The position numbers were made by a program, and so were the translations under genes. From contig NZ_CP047198.1 of assembly GCF_030408635.1 (NCBI RefSeq), positions 186,001 to 250,000 of the forward strand: a DNA stretch of 64,000 nt. Reading direction: 5' to 3'. Below are positions 36,866 to 46,915 of the stretch, piece by piece. This DNA comes from Corynebacterium coyleae. GTDB taxonomy: Bacteria; Actinomycetota; Actinomycetes; Mycobacteriales; Mycobacteriaceae. Positions within the stretch are counted from its first letter, which is position 1; every line of letters begins with the position of its first letter. The notes beneath the pieces are model-generated. The model saw only the letters and a program-made list of their open reading frames with translations. It was not told where the DNA came from and did no database searches.

Positions 36866-37690
36866 GTGTCTGTTTTCCGACGTCTCGCAGCCGCCTTTGT
36901 GGCCGCTGCCGCCCTCGTCGCCCCACTGACCCCGGCCGCCCACGCGCAGGAGCGCAACATGGTCATCTTCGGCGACTCCGTTATTTCCGACCCCAACATG
37001 GGCCAGTGGGCCGCCGGCAAACTCGGCCTCGACCCGCGCGGGCGCTCCGACAACGGCACCTGGTGCCCGACCTCCGCCACGAACTGGGGCAAGCGCTCCG
37101 CCGCGAAACTCGGTCTGCCTGCGCGTGACTACTCCTGCACCGGCGTGGTCACCATTTCGAAGGGGCCGGGCTTCTTCCAGCAGGTTGACCGCGCCATCGC
37201 GGACCGCGGCCTGTCGCCAGCAACCGCACGCGTGATCATCTCCGTCGGGTTCAACGACACGTACAACAACAATTCGCGCCCCGACGCCGACATCCGCCGC
37301 GACTTCACCCGCTACATGGTTCCGCAGATCAACCGCATCCGCGCCGCCGCCCCGAACGCGCGCATCCAGATCGTCGGCTACCCGAAGGTCACTGCCGGCG
37401 ACCGCGTGTGCCTGTTCCACATCGCCCCGAATGCCTCCGATTGGACGCGCTTCCAGGAAGTTCAGCGTTGGGAGAACCTCGCCCAGTGGATGCAGGTCGA
37501 CGCCGCTCGCGCCGCCCGCGTCGAATTCCTAGACCTGAAACCGTCCACGATGAACAACAACATGTGCGCCCCGGATAACCAGCGCATGTGGGCTGGCCTG
37601 GTCGATTTCTACGGCGGCCCGGGCAACCTGCCGATCCACGTGAACCAGCGTGGCCACGAGCACGTGGCAAATATCATCGCCCGCTCCTAG
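36866..37690 (+). CDS. Secreted SGNH/GDSL-family hydrolase
   Basis: 274 residues. Signal peptide [28 protein letters not shown], then block [13 protein letters not shown] (catalytic Ser), an Asn-bearing block [12 protein letters not shown] and terminal [15 protein letters not shown] containing the His of the Asp-x-x-His-type pair. Four cysteines probably form two disulfides. An extracellular esterase or lipase acting on wall lipids is the natural guess. I start at GTG 36866 because GAAAGGA precedes it and the signal peptide begins there. Confidence 0.88.
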   Translation: MSVFRRLAAAFVAAAALVAPLTPAAHAQERNMVIFGDSVISDPNMGQWAAGKLGLDPRGRSDNGTWCPTSATNWGKRSAAKLGLPARDYSCTGVVTISKGPGFFQQVDRAIADRGLSPATARVIISVGFNDTYNNNSRPDADIRRDFTRYMVPQINRIRAAAPNARIQIVGYPKVTAGDRVCLFHIAPNASDWTRFQEVQRWENLAQWMQVDAARAARVEFLDLKPSTMNNNMCAPDNQRMWAGLVDFYGGPGNLPIHVNQRGHEHVANIIARS

Positions 37691-37701
37691 TCTGGGAGGG
37701 C

Positions 37702-38799
37702 ATGACACAGACTGTTCAAGGAGTAATCGCCCGTTCCAAGGGCGCGCCCGTCGAGGTTGTGGACATTGTGATCCCCGACCCCGGCCCAAACGATGTTGTG
37801 GTCAAGGTTCAGGCCACCGGTGTGTGCCACACGGACCTGGCCTACCGCGACGGTGATATTGAGGATGCGTTCCCGTTCCTGCTCGGCCACGAAACGGCCG
37901 GCGTCGTCGAAACGGTTGGCTCGGATGTCACCCACGTCGAGCCCGGCGATTTCGTCGTGCTGAACTGGCGCGCAGTCTGCGGCGAGTGCCGCGCCTGTCG
38001 CAAGGGGGACACGAAGAACTGCTTCAACACCCACAACGCGTCCCAGCGCATGACGCTTGTCGACGACACCCCGCTCACCCCAGCCTTAGGCATCGGCTCC
38101 TTCGCCGAGAAGACCCTCGTGCACGAGAAGCAGTGCACCAAGGTGGATCCGGAAGCCGACCCGGCCGCGGCGGGCCTGCTCGGCTGCGGCATCATGGCCG
38201 GCCTGGGCGCCGCGGTGAACACCGGTGAGGTGCAGCGTGGCGAGTCCGTCGTCGTGTTCGGCCTCGGCGGCGTAGGTCTTGCGGCCGTGGCGGGTGCTGC
38301 GCTGGCGGGGGCGTCGACGGTGGTTGCGGTGGACGTCGATAAGCGAAAGTGCGATGCCGCGACCGAGAAGTTCGGCGCAACCCACGCCATCTGCTCCAAG
38401 GACATGAGCGAAGACGACGTCATCGAGGCCGTGCGCGACCTCACCGGCGGCTTCGGCGCCGACGTCGCCATCGACGCCGTAGGCATCCAGCCCACCTGGC
38501 GCCAGGCGTTCTACTCGCGCGACCTCGCCGGCCGCATGGTCATGGTGGGCGTGCCCAACCAGACCGACCACGTGGACATCCCCGCGATCGACCTGTACGC
38601 CCGCGGCGGCTCCATCAAACCGGCCTGGTACGGCGACTGCCTGCCGGAGCGCGACTTCCCCACGTACGTTGAGCTGTACAAGCAGGGACGGTTCCCGCTC
38701 GGCGAGTTCGTCTCCGAACGCATTGGTGTGGGCGACATCGAAGAATCGTTTGACAAGATGAAGCGCGGCGACGTGCTGCGAAGCGTAGTGGAGTTCTAA
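37702..38799 (+). CDS. fadH: S-(hydroxymethyl)mycothiol (formaldehyde) dehydrogenase
   Basis: 365-residue zinc alcohol dehydrogenase: catalytic zinc site [12 protein letters not shown] and [12 protein letters not shown], structural zinc cysteines [15 protein letters not shown], Rossmann [15 protein letters not shown]. The sequence fits the mycothiol-dependent class III enzyme (AdhE/FadH in C. glutamicum, MscR in mycobacteria), which oxidises the formaldehyde-mycothiol adduct and can reduce S-nitrosomycothiol. The next gene, a metallo-hydrolase starting at the base after the stop, is its usual partner. Confidence 0.92.
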   Translation: MTQTVQGVIARSKGAPVEVVDIVIPDPGPNDVVVKVQATGVCHTDLAYRDGDIEDAFPFLLGHETAGVVETVGSDVTHVEPGDFVVLNWRAVCGECRACRKGDTKNCFNTHNASQRMTLVDDTPLTPALGIGSFAEKTLVHEKQCTKVDPEADPAAAGLLGCGIMAGLGAAVNTGEVQRGESVVVFGLGGVGLAAVAGAALAGASTVVAVDVDKRKCDAATEKFGATHAICSKDMSEDDVIEAVRDLTGGFGADVAIDAVGIQPTWRQAFYSRDLAGRMVMVGVPNQTDHVDIPAIDLYARGGSIKPAWYGDCLPERDFPTYVELYKQGRFPLGEFVSERIGVGDIEESFDKMKRGDVLRSVVEF

Positions 38800-39420
38800 A
38801 TGCGTATCGACAACGTCATCACATCAGGTCTGTTCAAACTCGACGGCGGCGAATGGGAGGTGGACAACAACGTCTGGATCGTCGGCGACGACTCCGAGGT
38901 CTACATCATCGACGCCGCCCACAACGCCCAGGCCATCGCCGACGCGGTGGGCAACCGTCGCGTGAAGGGCATCCTGGCCACCCACGGCCACTCCGACCAC
39001 ATCGACGCCGCCCCCGAACTGTCCCGCCTCGTGAACGCCCCGGTGTACCTGCATCCCACCGACGGGTTCCTCTGGCAGCGCGAGAACCCAGGCGCGCACT
39101 ACCGCCCGCTTCTCGACGGCGCCACCTTCGACATCGCCGGCACCGAACTACGCGTCATGTCCACCCCCGGCCACTCGCCGGGCTCCGTGGTCATCTACGC
39201 CGAGGAAGCCGGCGAACTCTTCTCCGGCGACACCCTCTTCCAGGGCGGGCCGGGCGCGACGGGACGATCCTTCTCGTCGTTTGACACCATCATCCACTCC
39301 CTGCAGAAGTCCGTCCTGGACCTGCCGCCGGAGACGGTCGTGCGCACCGGCCACGGCGACCACACCACGATTGGCGACGAAGCCCCGCACCTCGAGGAGT
39401 GGATCCGCCGCGGGTTCTAA
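38800..39420 (+). CDS. Metallo-beta-lactamase fold hydrolase, partner of FadH
   Basis: 206 residues with zinc motif ATHGHSDHIDA (about 65), STPGHSPGSVVIY (about 122), FSGDTLFQGGPG (about 145) and RTGHGDHTTIGDE near the end: a glyoxalase II-like hydrolase. TAAATG joins it to fadH, so it likely acts on the formyl-mycothiol or related thioester product. Convergent four-base overlap with the DUF2304 gene. Confidence 0.88.
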   Translation: MRIDNVITSGLFKLDGGEWEVDNNVWIVGDDSEVYIIDAAHNAQAIADAVGNRRVKGILATHGHSDHIDAAPELSRLVNAPVYLHPTDGFLWQRENPGAHYRPLLDGATFDIAGTELRVMSTPGHSPGSVVIYAEEAGELFSGDTLFQGGPGATGRSFSSFDTIIHSLQKSVLDLPPETVVRTGHGDHTTIGDEAPHLEEWIRRGF

Positions 39421-39752
39421 TCGCGTTCGGGCGCCTCGGCGTTCTGCAGCGCTACCGCTCGGGCGAGGCGCGCGTAGCGCAGTTCCTGTTCGCGGAAGCG
39501 GGTCCAGGTGGAGATCGTCGTAAAGAAAAATGCGATGACCAGCAGGTAAAGCATCAGGTCCGTGCCGCGGTCCACGCCGAGCCAGTTGGCCAGCACGGTC
39601 ACATCGTCGGGGCGAACGATCGCCCACACGGCGGCGAGGATCATCAGCACGAAACCCAACTTCACCCACGCCTTCGCGTTCGCCTTGCGGCGGTTGGCGA
39701 AAAAGAACCACGCCAGCGCCACAATGGCCAGCAGCAACAACGCCTGAATCAT
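39417..39752 (-). CDS. DUF2304 family membrane protein
   Basis: 111 residues with three hydrophobic helices and a final FRERELRYARLARAVAL-like charged helix (here RFREQELRYARLARAVAL). DUF2304 proteins occur next to polyprenyl-phosphate glycosyltransferases; the preceding glycosyltransferase gene overlaps by four bases and supplies AGGAGG as ribosome site within its last codons. Presumed membrane partner of that enzyme. Confidence 0.8.
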   Translation of the reverse strand: MIQALLLLAIVALAWFFFANRRKANAKAWVKLGFVLMILAAVWAIVRPDDVTVLANWLGVDRGTDLMLYLLVIAFFFTTISTWTRFREQELRYARLARAVALQNAEAPERD

Positions 39753-40438
39753 GGCAGCCTCCTAGCGACCAGCCCATCCGCAAGGATGTTCACCCCGTTG
39801 ATCAACGATTGCCCCTTGGACATGGAGTATTCGGTGTAGAGAATATCCACCGGCTCTTCGTCGACGCGCCAGCCGAACTTCTCGATCATGGTGACGATCT
39901 CCGAAGCGTGCGACATCCCGTTCATACGGATGTTCATCTCGTCGGCGACCTTCTTGTTAAACGCGCGCAGCCCGTTGTGCGCGTCCGACAGGCCGAGTTT
40001 GCGGGTGCGCGGCGACAGCATCACCACCGTTTTCAGCACGACGCGCTTAATCCACGGCACCTGCGAGTTGTCTTGGCCCGCAAACCGCGTACCGACGACA
40101 ATATCCAGCGGCTCCGTCCGCAACCGCTCAACCATGCGCGCCACGTCCTTGACCTGGTGCTGGCCGTCGGCGTCGAAGGTGACAAAGTACTTCGCGCCGG
40201 GCTGCGCACGCGCGTACTCCACGCCGGTCTGGATCGCTGCACCTTGGCCGAGGTTCACCGGGTGGTTGACCAGGTGGGCGCCGGCGGCGCGGATTTGTTC
40301 GGCGGAGTTGTCGTGGGATCCGTCGTTGACGGCGACGATGTTGGGGAAGGTTTCGCGGGCGTGGCTGAGCACGTCGAAAATGACCGTGCCCTCGTTGTAA
40401 CAAGGCACGATCAGCCAAGTGTCTGAAAATCCGGTCAT
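39749..40438 (-). CDS. Family 2 glycosyltransferase (polyprenyl-phosphate type)
   Basis: 229 residues of a GT-A fold: WLIVPCYNEGTVI, FDADGQHQVKDVARMV (DxD-like FDADG) and VVGTRFAGQDNS, close to dolichol-phosphate mannose synthases. It lacks membrane helices, and the following DUF2304 protein may tether it. Likely transfers a sugar to polyprenyl phosphate for wall polysaccharides. Separate promoter or read-through from the gene at 40453 is possible (14-base gap). Confidence 0.85.
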   Translation of the reverse strand: MTGFSDTWLIVPCYNEGTVIFDVLSHARETFPNIVAVNDGSHDNSAEQIRAAGAHLVNHPVNLGQGAAIQTGVEYARAQPGAKYFVTFDADGQHQVKDVARMVERLRTEPLDIVVGTRFAGQDNSQVPWIKRVVLKTVVMLSPRTRKLGLSDAHNGLRAFNKKVADEMNIRMNGMSHASEIVTMIEKFGWRVDEEPVDILYTEYSMSKGQSLINGVNILADGLVARRLP

Positions 40439-40452
40439 GTCGCTTAAAGAGG

Positions 40453-41250
40453 TTACTCGCCGCGGTGGAAGAGCACGGAGTAGACGCGCTTAGTTAGCCC
40501 GATGGGCAGGGCGCGGTACAGGTTGCGCACGGCGAGGTTCACCAGCGCGCGTGGCCGCGAGATCAGCCCGTATTCGACGAGGTTGGCCTGCATGGTGCGC
40601 TCGGCGCGTCGGGTGTCGGCGCTGGCGCGGCGTCGCAGCTGGTCGTCGGTGACGCGGAAGTAGGTCAGTGGCTCGTCGAGGTTGGCCAGGGTGTGGCCGG
40701 CGGCGATGAGGCGGGCCCACAGGTCGTAGTCCTCCATGAACGGCACGTGCTGGTAGCCGCCGACGGCGTTGACGGCTTCGGTGCGGAAGGTGACCGCGGG
40801 GTGGTTGAGCGGGGAGTTGATTTTCACGTACGCGTTCGGATCCCGCGGCAGTGCGCGGATGGTGCCGCGGTCGCCGGGGGTGTGTTCGAACTCTTCCATG
40901 GCGCTGCCGAGTGCGGCCACGTCCGGGTGTGCTTCCAGGTAGGCCAACTGTTTGGCGAAGCGTTCGGGTTTGGCGGCGTCGTCTGAGTCGATGCGTGCGG
41001 TGTAGGTGGCGTTGATCGTCGCTAAGCCTGCGTTGAGCGCCCGGCCTAGGCCGACGTTTTCGGGTAGTTCGACCACGCGAGCGCCATGCTTTGCGACGAC
41101 CCCACGCACCGCCCCAGATACCTCCCCGTCAAAGACCACCACAACCTCGTCGGCCGGGTGGGTTTGGGCGTCGAGGGAGTTCAGCGTGAGTTCGAGTTCG
41201 GCGGCGTCGGTGGCGTGGTAGACGCTCATGAGGGCGGAAAGGGTGGGCAT
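40453..41250 (-). CDS. Family 2 glycosyltransferase (WcaA/WbbL-like)
   Basis: 265 residues: SALMSVYHATDAAELELTLNSLDAQ start, VENVGLGRALNAGL-type segment (ELPENVGLGRALNAGLA), DSDDAAKPERFAKQ (DxD) and FMEDYDLWARLIAAG, typical of inverting GT2 enzymes of polysaccharide assembly. Its ATG shares one base with the rmlA stop, so it is expressed with the dTDP-rhamnose gene and may use dTDP-rhamnose. Confidence 0.85.
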   Translation of the reverse strand: MPTLSALMSVYHATDAAELELTLNSLDAQTHPADEVVVVFDGEVSGAVRGVVAKHGARVVELPENVGLGRALNAGLATINATYTARIDSDDAAKPERFAKQLAYLEAHPDVAALGSAMEEFEHTPGDRGTIRALPRDPNAYVKINSPLNHPAVTFRTEAVNAVGGYQHVPFMEDYDLWARLIAAGHTLANLDEPLTYFRVTDDQLRRRASADTRRAERTMQANLVEYGLISRPRALVNLAVRNLYRALPIGLTKRVYSVLFHRGE

Positions 41251-42116
41251 TAGGCCTCCTCGGCGGCGTCGATAAGGTAGCGGCCGTAGCCGGATTTGAG
41301 CACGGCCTCGCCGAGCGCGCGCAGCTGGGCGGCGTCGATGAAGCCTTCACGGTAGGCGGCGACCTCCGGCGAACCGATGACGGTGCCGGTGCGTTTTTGC
41401 AGCACTTCGACGTAGGAGCTGGCCTCGCTCATCGAATCGATCGTGCCGGTATCCAGCCACACATCCCCGCGGTGCAGGCGGTGCACCTTCAGGTCGCCGC
41501 GCTTGAGGTAGGCCTCGTTAACCGAGGTGATTTCCAACTCGCCGCGCGCCGAGGGGGTGATGTTCTTGGCGATCTCCACCACGTCGTTGTCGTAGAAGTA
41601 CAACCCCACGACCGCGAAGTTCGACTTCGGTTGCTGCGGTTTCTCCTCGATGGACAGGGCGGTGCCGTCCGCGTCGAAATCCACCACGCCGTAGCGCTGC
41701 GGGTCCGACACCTCGTAGGCGAAGATCGCCCCGCCCTCAATCTCACGCACCTGGCCGAGCGCTTCCAGGATGCCGGCGCCGTCGAAGATGTTGTCGCCAA
41801 GCACCAGGGCGACGGCGTCGTCGCCAATGAAATCTTCACCGATCAGAAACGCTTGGGCGAGGCCTTCCGGCTTCGGCTGTTCGGCGTAGTGGAGCATGAT
41901 GCCGAGGTGGGAGCCGTCGCCAAGCAAACGCTCGAAATTCGCCCGATCCTCCGGCGTCGTGATGATCAGAATCTCCCGAATACCAGCGCTGATCAGGGTG
42001 GACAGCGGGTAATAGATCATCGGCTTGTCGTAGATCGGCATCAACTGCTTCGAGATGCCCTGCGTGATCGGGTACAGCCGCGTACCCGATCCGCCCGCCA
42101 GAATGGTGCCTTTCAT
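41250..42116 (-). CDS. rmlA: Glucose-1-phosphate thymidylyltransferase
   Basis: 288 residues. [28 protein letters not shown] is the nucleotidyltransferase signature, with [12 protein letters not shown] (metal Asp) and [13 protein letters not shown] following. It makes dTDP-glucose, first step to dTDP-rhamnose. A 55-bp hairpin repeat begins 22 bases before its ATG, probably within its promoter or leader, and the same repeat precedes the AlbA-type gene. Confidence 0.95.
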   Translation of the reverse strand: MKGTILAGGSGTRLYPITQGISKQLMPIYDKPMIYYPLSTLISAGIREILIITTPEDRANFERLLGDGSHLGIMLHYAEQPKPEGLAQAFLIGEDFIGDDAVALVLGDNIFDGAGILEALGQVREIEGGAIFAYEVSDPQRYGVVDFDADGTALSIEEKPQQPKSNFAVVGLYFYDNDVVEIAKNITPSARGELEITSVNEAYLKRGDLKVHRLHRGDVWLDTGTIDSMSEASSYVEVLQKRTGTVIGSPEVAAYREGFIDAAQLRALGEAVLKSGYGRYLIDAAEEA

Positions 42117-42138
42117 AGACCCGAAGTCTAGTGGGCAG

Positions 42139-42193
42139 CCAACTTCCCACTAACTTCCCATGTTGGTAAGTAGTTGGGAAGTTGATTGGGAAG
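42139..42193. repeat. Hairpin repeat, copy upstream of rmlA
   Basis: CCAACTTCCCACTAACTTCCCA, a 14-base loop TGTTGGTAAGTAGT, then TGGGAAGTTGATTGGGAAG form an imperfect hairpin built of repeated TTGGGAAG units. A 38-bp core is identical to the copy at 43636-43693, in the same orientation. Confidence 0.9.
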
Positions 42194-42195
42194 CT

Positions 42196-43630
42196 CTACT
42201 TCGTAAGCCGGTACCGCTGTTTCGGGCTTCGAGAAGGCTCAGTGCGTTCAACTCGCCCTTCTTCCATCAGCTGATTCAAAGCCAACTGGATTGCGCTGCG
42301 GCTTCTCCCCGTTGCATTTCTTAGTTCAGTGCTTGACCAGGAATGTTGTTCATCGAAAAGTCGGAGAACCTGTTGGTAAGCCGTTTCATGAGTTTCTTCA
42401 GCAGCGACTTTCCTCTTATGAAAAGTCACAGAGAAATGCGTGAGAGAATTACTGAAAACAGGAGGCGGCATAAGCGCATCAGCGGTCGCTCGTGTCATCG
42501 TCGCGATACCCGTACCTCTATTTTCAGCGACGAGACCCCCGTCATCGAAATGAAGGTCTTCCAAAAAAGTTGCTAGCTGTTGGTTTCTCGTAGAAGACGC
42601 ACCAGGGGTTCCCAAATTCTCCTTAGTAACACCGCCGTAAAGTCCGCCAGGATTAGATATGACTAGCCTGTCCACGAACATGTCGATCTGTACTGGTGTG
42701 CCGAGTGCAGTCGGGGAATAATCGCGATGCATAAGTGCGTTGACGAGTGCCTCGCGAACTGCGATTTGAGGATAGTCCGGTAAATCTCGGCGGAAAACTC
42801 CTTCTATAAGACCAGCAGTTCGCATATTTTTCTCAACTAGGCGGACACCTTCGTCTACCAGCTCGGGGATAGGGCCTCTAAGTCGCGCACTATCCAGCAG
42901 TCGAATTCCTTCTCCTACCTCGCCTTTTTCGGCACCTGGATAGAGGGCGAAAGTGACTGTCAGTCGTGGATAGAATTCTTGAGGAAAGTCGCCCATTGCT
43001 AACAGTGCTGCGAAGGTAGGGGAGTCGCCTTGGAGCACTTGAAGCCGTCGGAGCGCGATGTCTTCCCCGTCCTTAAAGGTCTTCGGACGTGAATTGCGTT
43101 GTTGCTGAAGGGTAGGACCGAAGAATATTTTCATCTAAGTCGGTTAAGCGTGCTTCTTCGACGGGAGTGCGATCCCAGCGTGGTTGGTGGCTTTCCTCGC
43201 GCAATCGATCCACTTCATACGCGGTAAGGCGATGTTCGCTTTCGCCTAAACGGATATAGCTGCCACCGTAGGGCCCACGTGCGGTGATATAACACGGTTT
43301 ATCAAACGGAGCCATTTCTTTGAAATGTGCAACGACGACACTGGAACCTTCGAATGGCATGACTTCGACCGTTGGACGGACTGGCGGAGTGAGCTTCTCA
43401 CAAAATGAATTTAGAGAGTCTTGAGTTTTCCGGGAATCGAAGTTGGGAACCGGGGTGAAACCCGATTCTTCGTCGATTCCAAAAATGATGATTCCGCCGT
43501 CTTTGTTAGAAAAAGCACTGAGTGTTTCCAACATGTTTTTGCCGGCGCCGGATTTAACTTCTACGTGCTGCTGTTCAGTACCGATTATGCGGAGTTTGTC
43601 TAGCAGCTGAGCAAGATCGACCGGCAACAT
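42196..43630 (-). pseudogene. AlbA_2-type ATP-binding regulator gene split by a frameshift
   Basis: The upstream frame (43630-43073) gives an AlbA_2/Schlafen-like domain (VEVKSGAGKNMLETLSAFSNKDGGIIIFGIDEESG). The downstream frame (to 42196) continues with QQQRNSRPKTFKDGEDIALRRL, a GHKL-type ATPase-like region (VREALVNALMHRDYS, RLVISNPGGLYGG) and a winged-helix end (SSTELRNATGRSRSAIQLALNQL). The two join naturally if one C is removed from the CCC near 43115 (IL-RSY-LQQQRN). Intact proteins of this plan run to about 475 residues. It is low in G+C and bracketed by two hairpin repeats. Pseudogene, or a sequence error in an intact gene. Confidence 0.8.
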
Positions 43631-43635
43631 GCCAC

Positions 43636-43693
43636 CAACTTACCAATCAACTTCCCATGTTGGTAAGTAGTTGGGAAGTTGATTGGTAAGTTG
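43636..43693. repeat. Hairpin repeat, copy upstream of the AlbA-type gene
   Basis: 22-bp perfect inverted repeat (43636-43657, 43672-43693; starts CAACTTACCAATCAACTT) around loop TGTTGGTAAGTAGT. It ends five bases before the ATG at 43630. Right arm consists of TTGGTAAG/TTGGGAAG units. Confidence 0.95.
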
Positions 43694-43706
43694 CCTGCGA
43701 CCTCAG

Positions 43707-44567
43707 TTAGCGCAGGCTCGGGATCTGGAGCCCCAACTGCGGTGCTAGAGTCGCCGCGATACCGACCACCGCGAGCACGGCGGCGATCACGCCGACCACG
43801 ATGCCAGCGGTGGAAGAGCCGTCCTCCTTGGCTGGCTGGTTTGCCGGCTTCGTCGGGAACGCAACCGTAGTGTTGCCCTCGCCGAGGCAAGCTTCCTCAG
43901 CGTCCGCGTTGGCGTTGAGGAAGACGTTCATTCCCTCGAAGTACTTGCCAGCGGAGGTTTTCTCGAAGGTAGAGTAGAATTTCTCCATCTGTGCCTCGTT
44001 GCCAAGGACATCGGTGAGACCAAGCAAGAGAGCTAGCAGGCCGCCAACGAAGTTGCCTTCGATATCGCCCTCTTTCTTCCTCGCTTCGACGTAGTAATTA
44101 TCCCAGTCTGTTTCCTCGGATTCGGTGCCGCCGGCGAGGTTCTGCCCATAGGCAGCTCGCGCGCGCAGCTGCAGATAAAACTTCGCGGTCGACTCATTCA
44201 TACCTGCCATACCCAGTCGGTTCAGGTACGAGTCCTTGTTCAGGGCGTCGAATGCTGCGTCGAAGGCATCGACAGTCTTGTGGCCGGTGAGTGGTTGCTT
44301 GTTGGCGTCGACGAAGTCATTGCCAACGGGACGAGCGGACGGGTATGCGGCTTCGAGCGACAGGTTGATGTCGCGTGCAAACGTCGAGTCGAGTCGGCTT
44401 GCCACGTCCTGTTCCATCGATGTCAGGAAATCCTTCTCCGCCGCAGTGAAGGTCACCTTGCATTTGTTTTGGTCGAGGGGGCCGACCTGTGCTGCCTGCG
44501 CAGGCGTGACAGCGGAAAAGGCCACAGCGGTGGCAGTAGCAAGAGCAAGGAAGCGCGACGTTTTCAT
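43707..44567 (-). CDS. Secreted protein with C-terminal membrane anchor, paralogue of 3640-4368
   Basis: 286 residues: signal peptide MKTSRFLALATATAVAFSAVTPAQA, then KCKVTFTAAEKDFL (compare VCAVKLAPAEKRFI in the paralogue), a helical central part, a second Cys in AEEACLGEG, a Pro/Lys linker and a membrane helix IVVGVIAAVLAVVGIAATL ending in APQLGLQIPSLR. Same order of elements as the gene at 3640. No catalytic motif seen; probably a cell-surface protein. GGAGATTTCC precedes the ATG. Confidence 0.85.
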   Translation of the reverse strand: MKTSRFLALATATAVAFSAVTPAQAAQVGPLDQNKCKVTFTAAEKDFLTSMEQDVASRLDSTFARDINLSLEAAYPSARPVGNDFVDANKQPLTGHKTVDAFDAAFDALNKDSYLNRLGMAGMNESTAKFYLQLRARAAYGQNLAGGTESEETDWDNYYVEARKKEGDIEGNFVGGLLALLLGLTDVLGNEAQMEKFYSTFEKTSAGKYFEGMNVFLNANADAEEACLGEGNTTVAFPTKPANQPAKEDGSSTAGIVVGVIAAVLAVVGIAATLAPQLGLQIPSLR

Positions 44568-44633
44568 GGAAATCTCCTGGGAACGGGGTGGGGACTTCCG
44601 TAAGTATAAGCGGGATTCACCCCCTCAGTTGGG

Positions 44634-45928
44634 CTATCGCATGGCGACGTAGAGCGCGAGCGCCGCCCGCCAGTTCGTCGGCGCGAACCCTGTGGCCTTG
44701 ATCTTGTCCAGCGACAGAGTGGATTCGCGGGGGCGCACGGCGGCGTCGAGGCCGTACTCTTCGGTGGTGACGGGGTGGACGTCGGCGGGGTCGCCGCCCA
44801 TGGCGATGTAGACGGCCATGGCGATTTCGTCGCGGCCGACGGTGTCGCCGTCGGAGGTGATGTTGTACACGCCGTACTCGGCGCCGGTGCGAAGCAGGTG
44901 CGCGATGCCCTTCGCTAAGTCTTCGGCGGAGGTGGGGCGCCCGCGCTGGTCGGAGACCACGTTCGGCGTGGCGCCCTTTTCGGCGAGTTGGGCCATGGTT
45001 TCCATGAAGTTGGCGCCGTCGCCGAAGACCCAGGAGGTGCGCACGACGTAGTGTTTGCGGGCGGTTTGGGCGGCGGTGTCGCCGGCGGCTTTGGAGGCTC
45101 CGTAGGCGGACAGCGGCGAGGGTACTTCGGCCTCATCGTGGACCTCGACTGTGCCGTCGAAGATGTAGTCGGAGGAGACGTGGACGAAGGTGAGGTCGTG
45201 CTCGTCGGCAAGTCTGGCGAGCGCGGCGGGGGCGGCGGCGTTGGTCGCCCAGGCTGCGGCGCGGTCGGTTTCGGCGCCGTTGACGTCGTTGTATGCGGCG
45301 CAGTTGACCACGGCCCAGTACTCGGACCAGTCCATCGCGGGTGGCGCGGTGATGTCGAACTTGTCGCGGCCGACGAACACTGCCTCGTCGTCGGACCAGA
45401 TCGCACGCAGCGCGCGGCCTAACTGCCCGTTGGCGCCGGTGACCAGGATGCGGCGGGGTGGTAGTGGGGTGGCGTCGGCAAGCATGGGGTGTGCTTGGTC
45501 GGCGGCGGAGAGTTCGGTGGGTTCGAGCGGCCAGTCGATCTCGCGGTAGGAGCAGTAGGCGCCGCCGGGGCTGTAGCGCTGGTTGACCAGGTAGATGTAG
45601 GTGGTGTCGTCCTCCAAAGCCTGGAAGCCGTTGGCTACGCCGCGGGGGACGAACACGGCGGTGTCGGGGCCGATTTCGCAGGTGAACGTTTCGCCGTAGG
45701 TTTCGGAGCCGGCGCGCATGTCTACCCACGCGCCGAAGACGCGTCCGGTGGCGACGGAGACCCATTTGTCCCAGGGTTCTGCGTGCATGCCGCGGGTGGT
45801 GCCGCGTCGGGCGTTGTAGCTCACGTTTTGTTGCTGCGGTACGAGTGCTTGGCCGGCCCAGTTTTCTTTGAACCAGCCGCGGTTGTCTTTGTGCAGTGTG
45901 AGGTCGTGGATTTCAAGTCCTGCGATCA

Positions 45929-45929
<1 letters not shown>
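44634..45929 (-). CDS. rmlCD: Bifunctional RmlC-RmlD (dTDP-rhamnose epimerase-reductase)
   Basis: 431 residues. Residues 1-155 are an RmlC cupin (KDNRGWFKENWAG, GTTRGMHAEPWDKWVSVATG, ETFTCEIGPDTAVFVPRGVANGFQAL); residues 158-431 are RmlD, a short-chain reductase (ILVTGANGQLGRALR, SSDYIFDGT, YGASKAAGD with Tyr-x3-Lys, SWVFGDGANF). The fusion is known from corynebacteria. It converts dTDP-4-keto-6-deoxyglucose to dTDP-L-rhamnose, needed to link arabinogalactan to peptidoglycan. Starts one base inside the rmlB stop. Confidence 0.94.
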
Positions 45930-46915
<986 letters not shown>

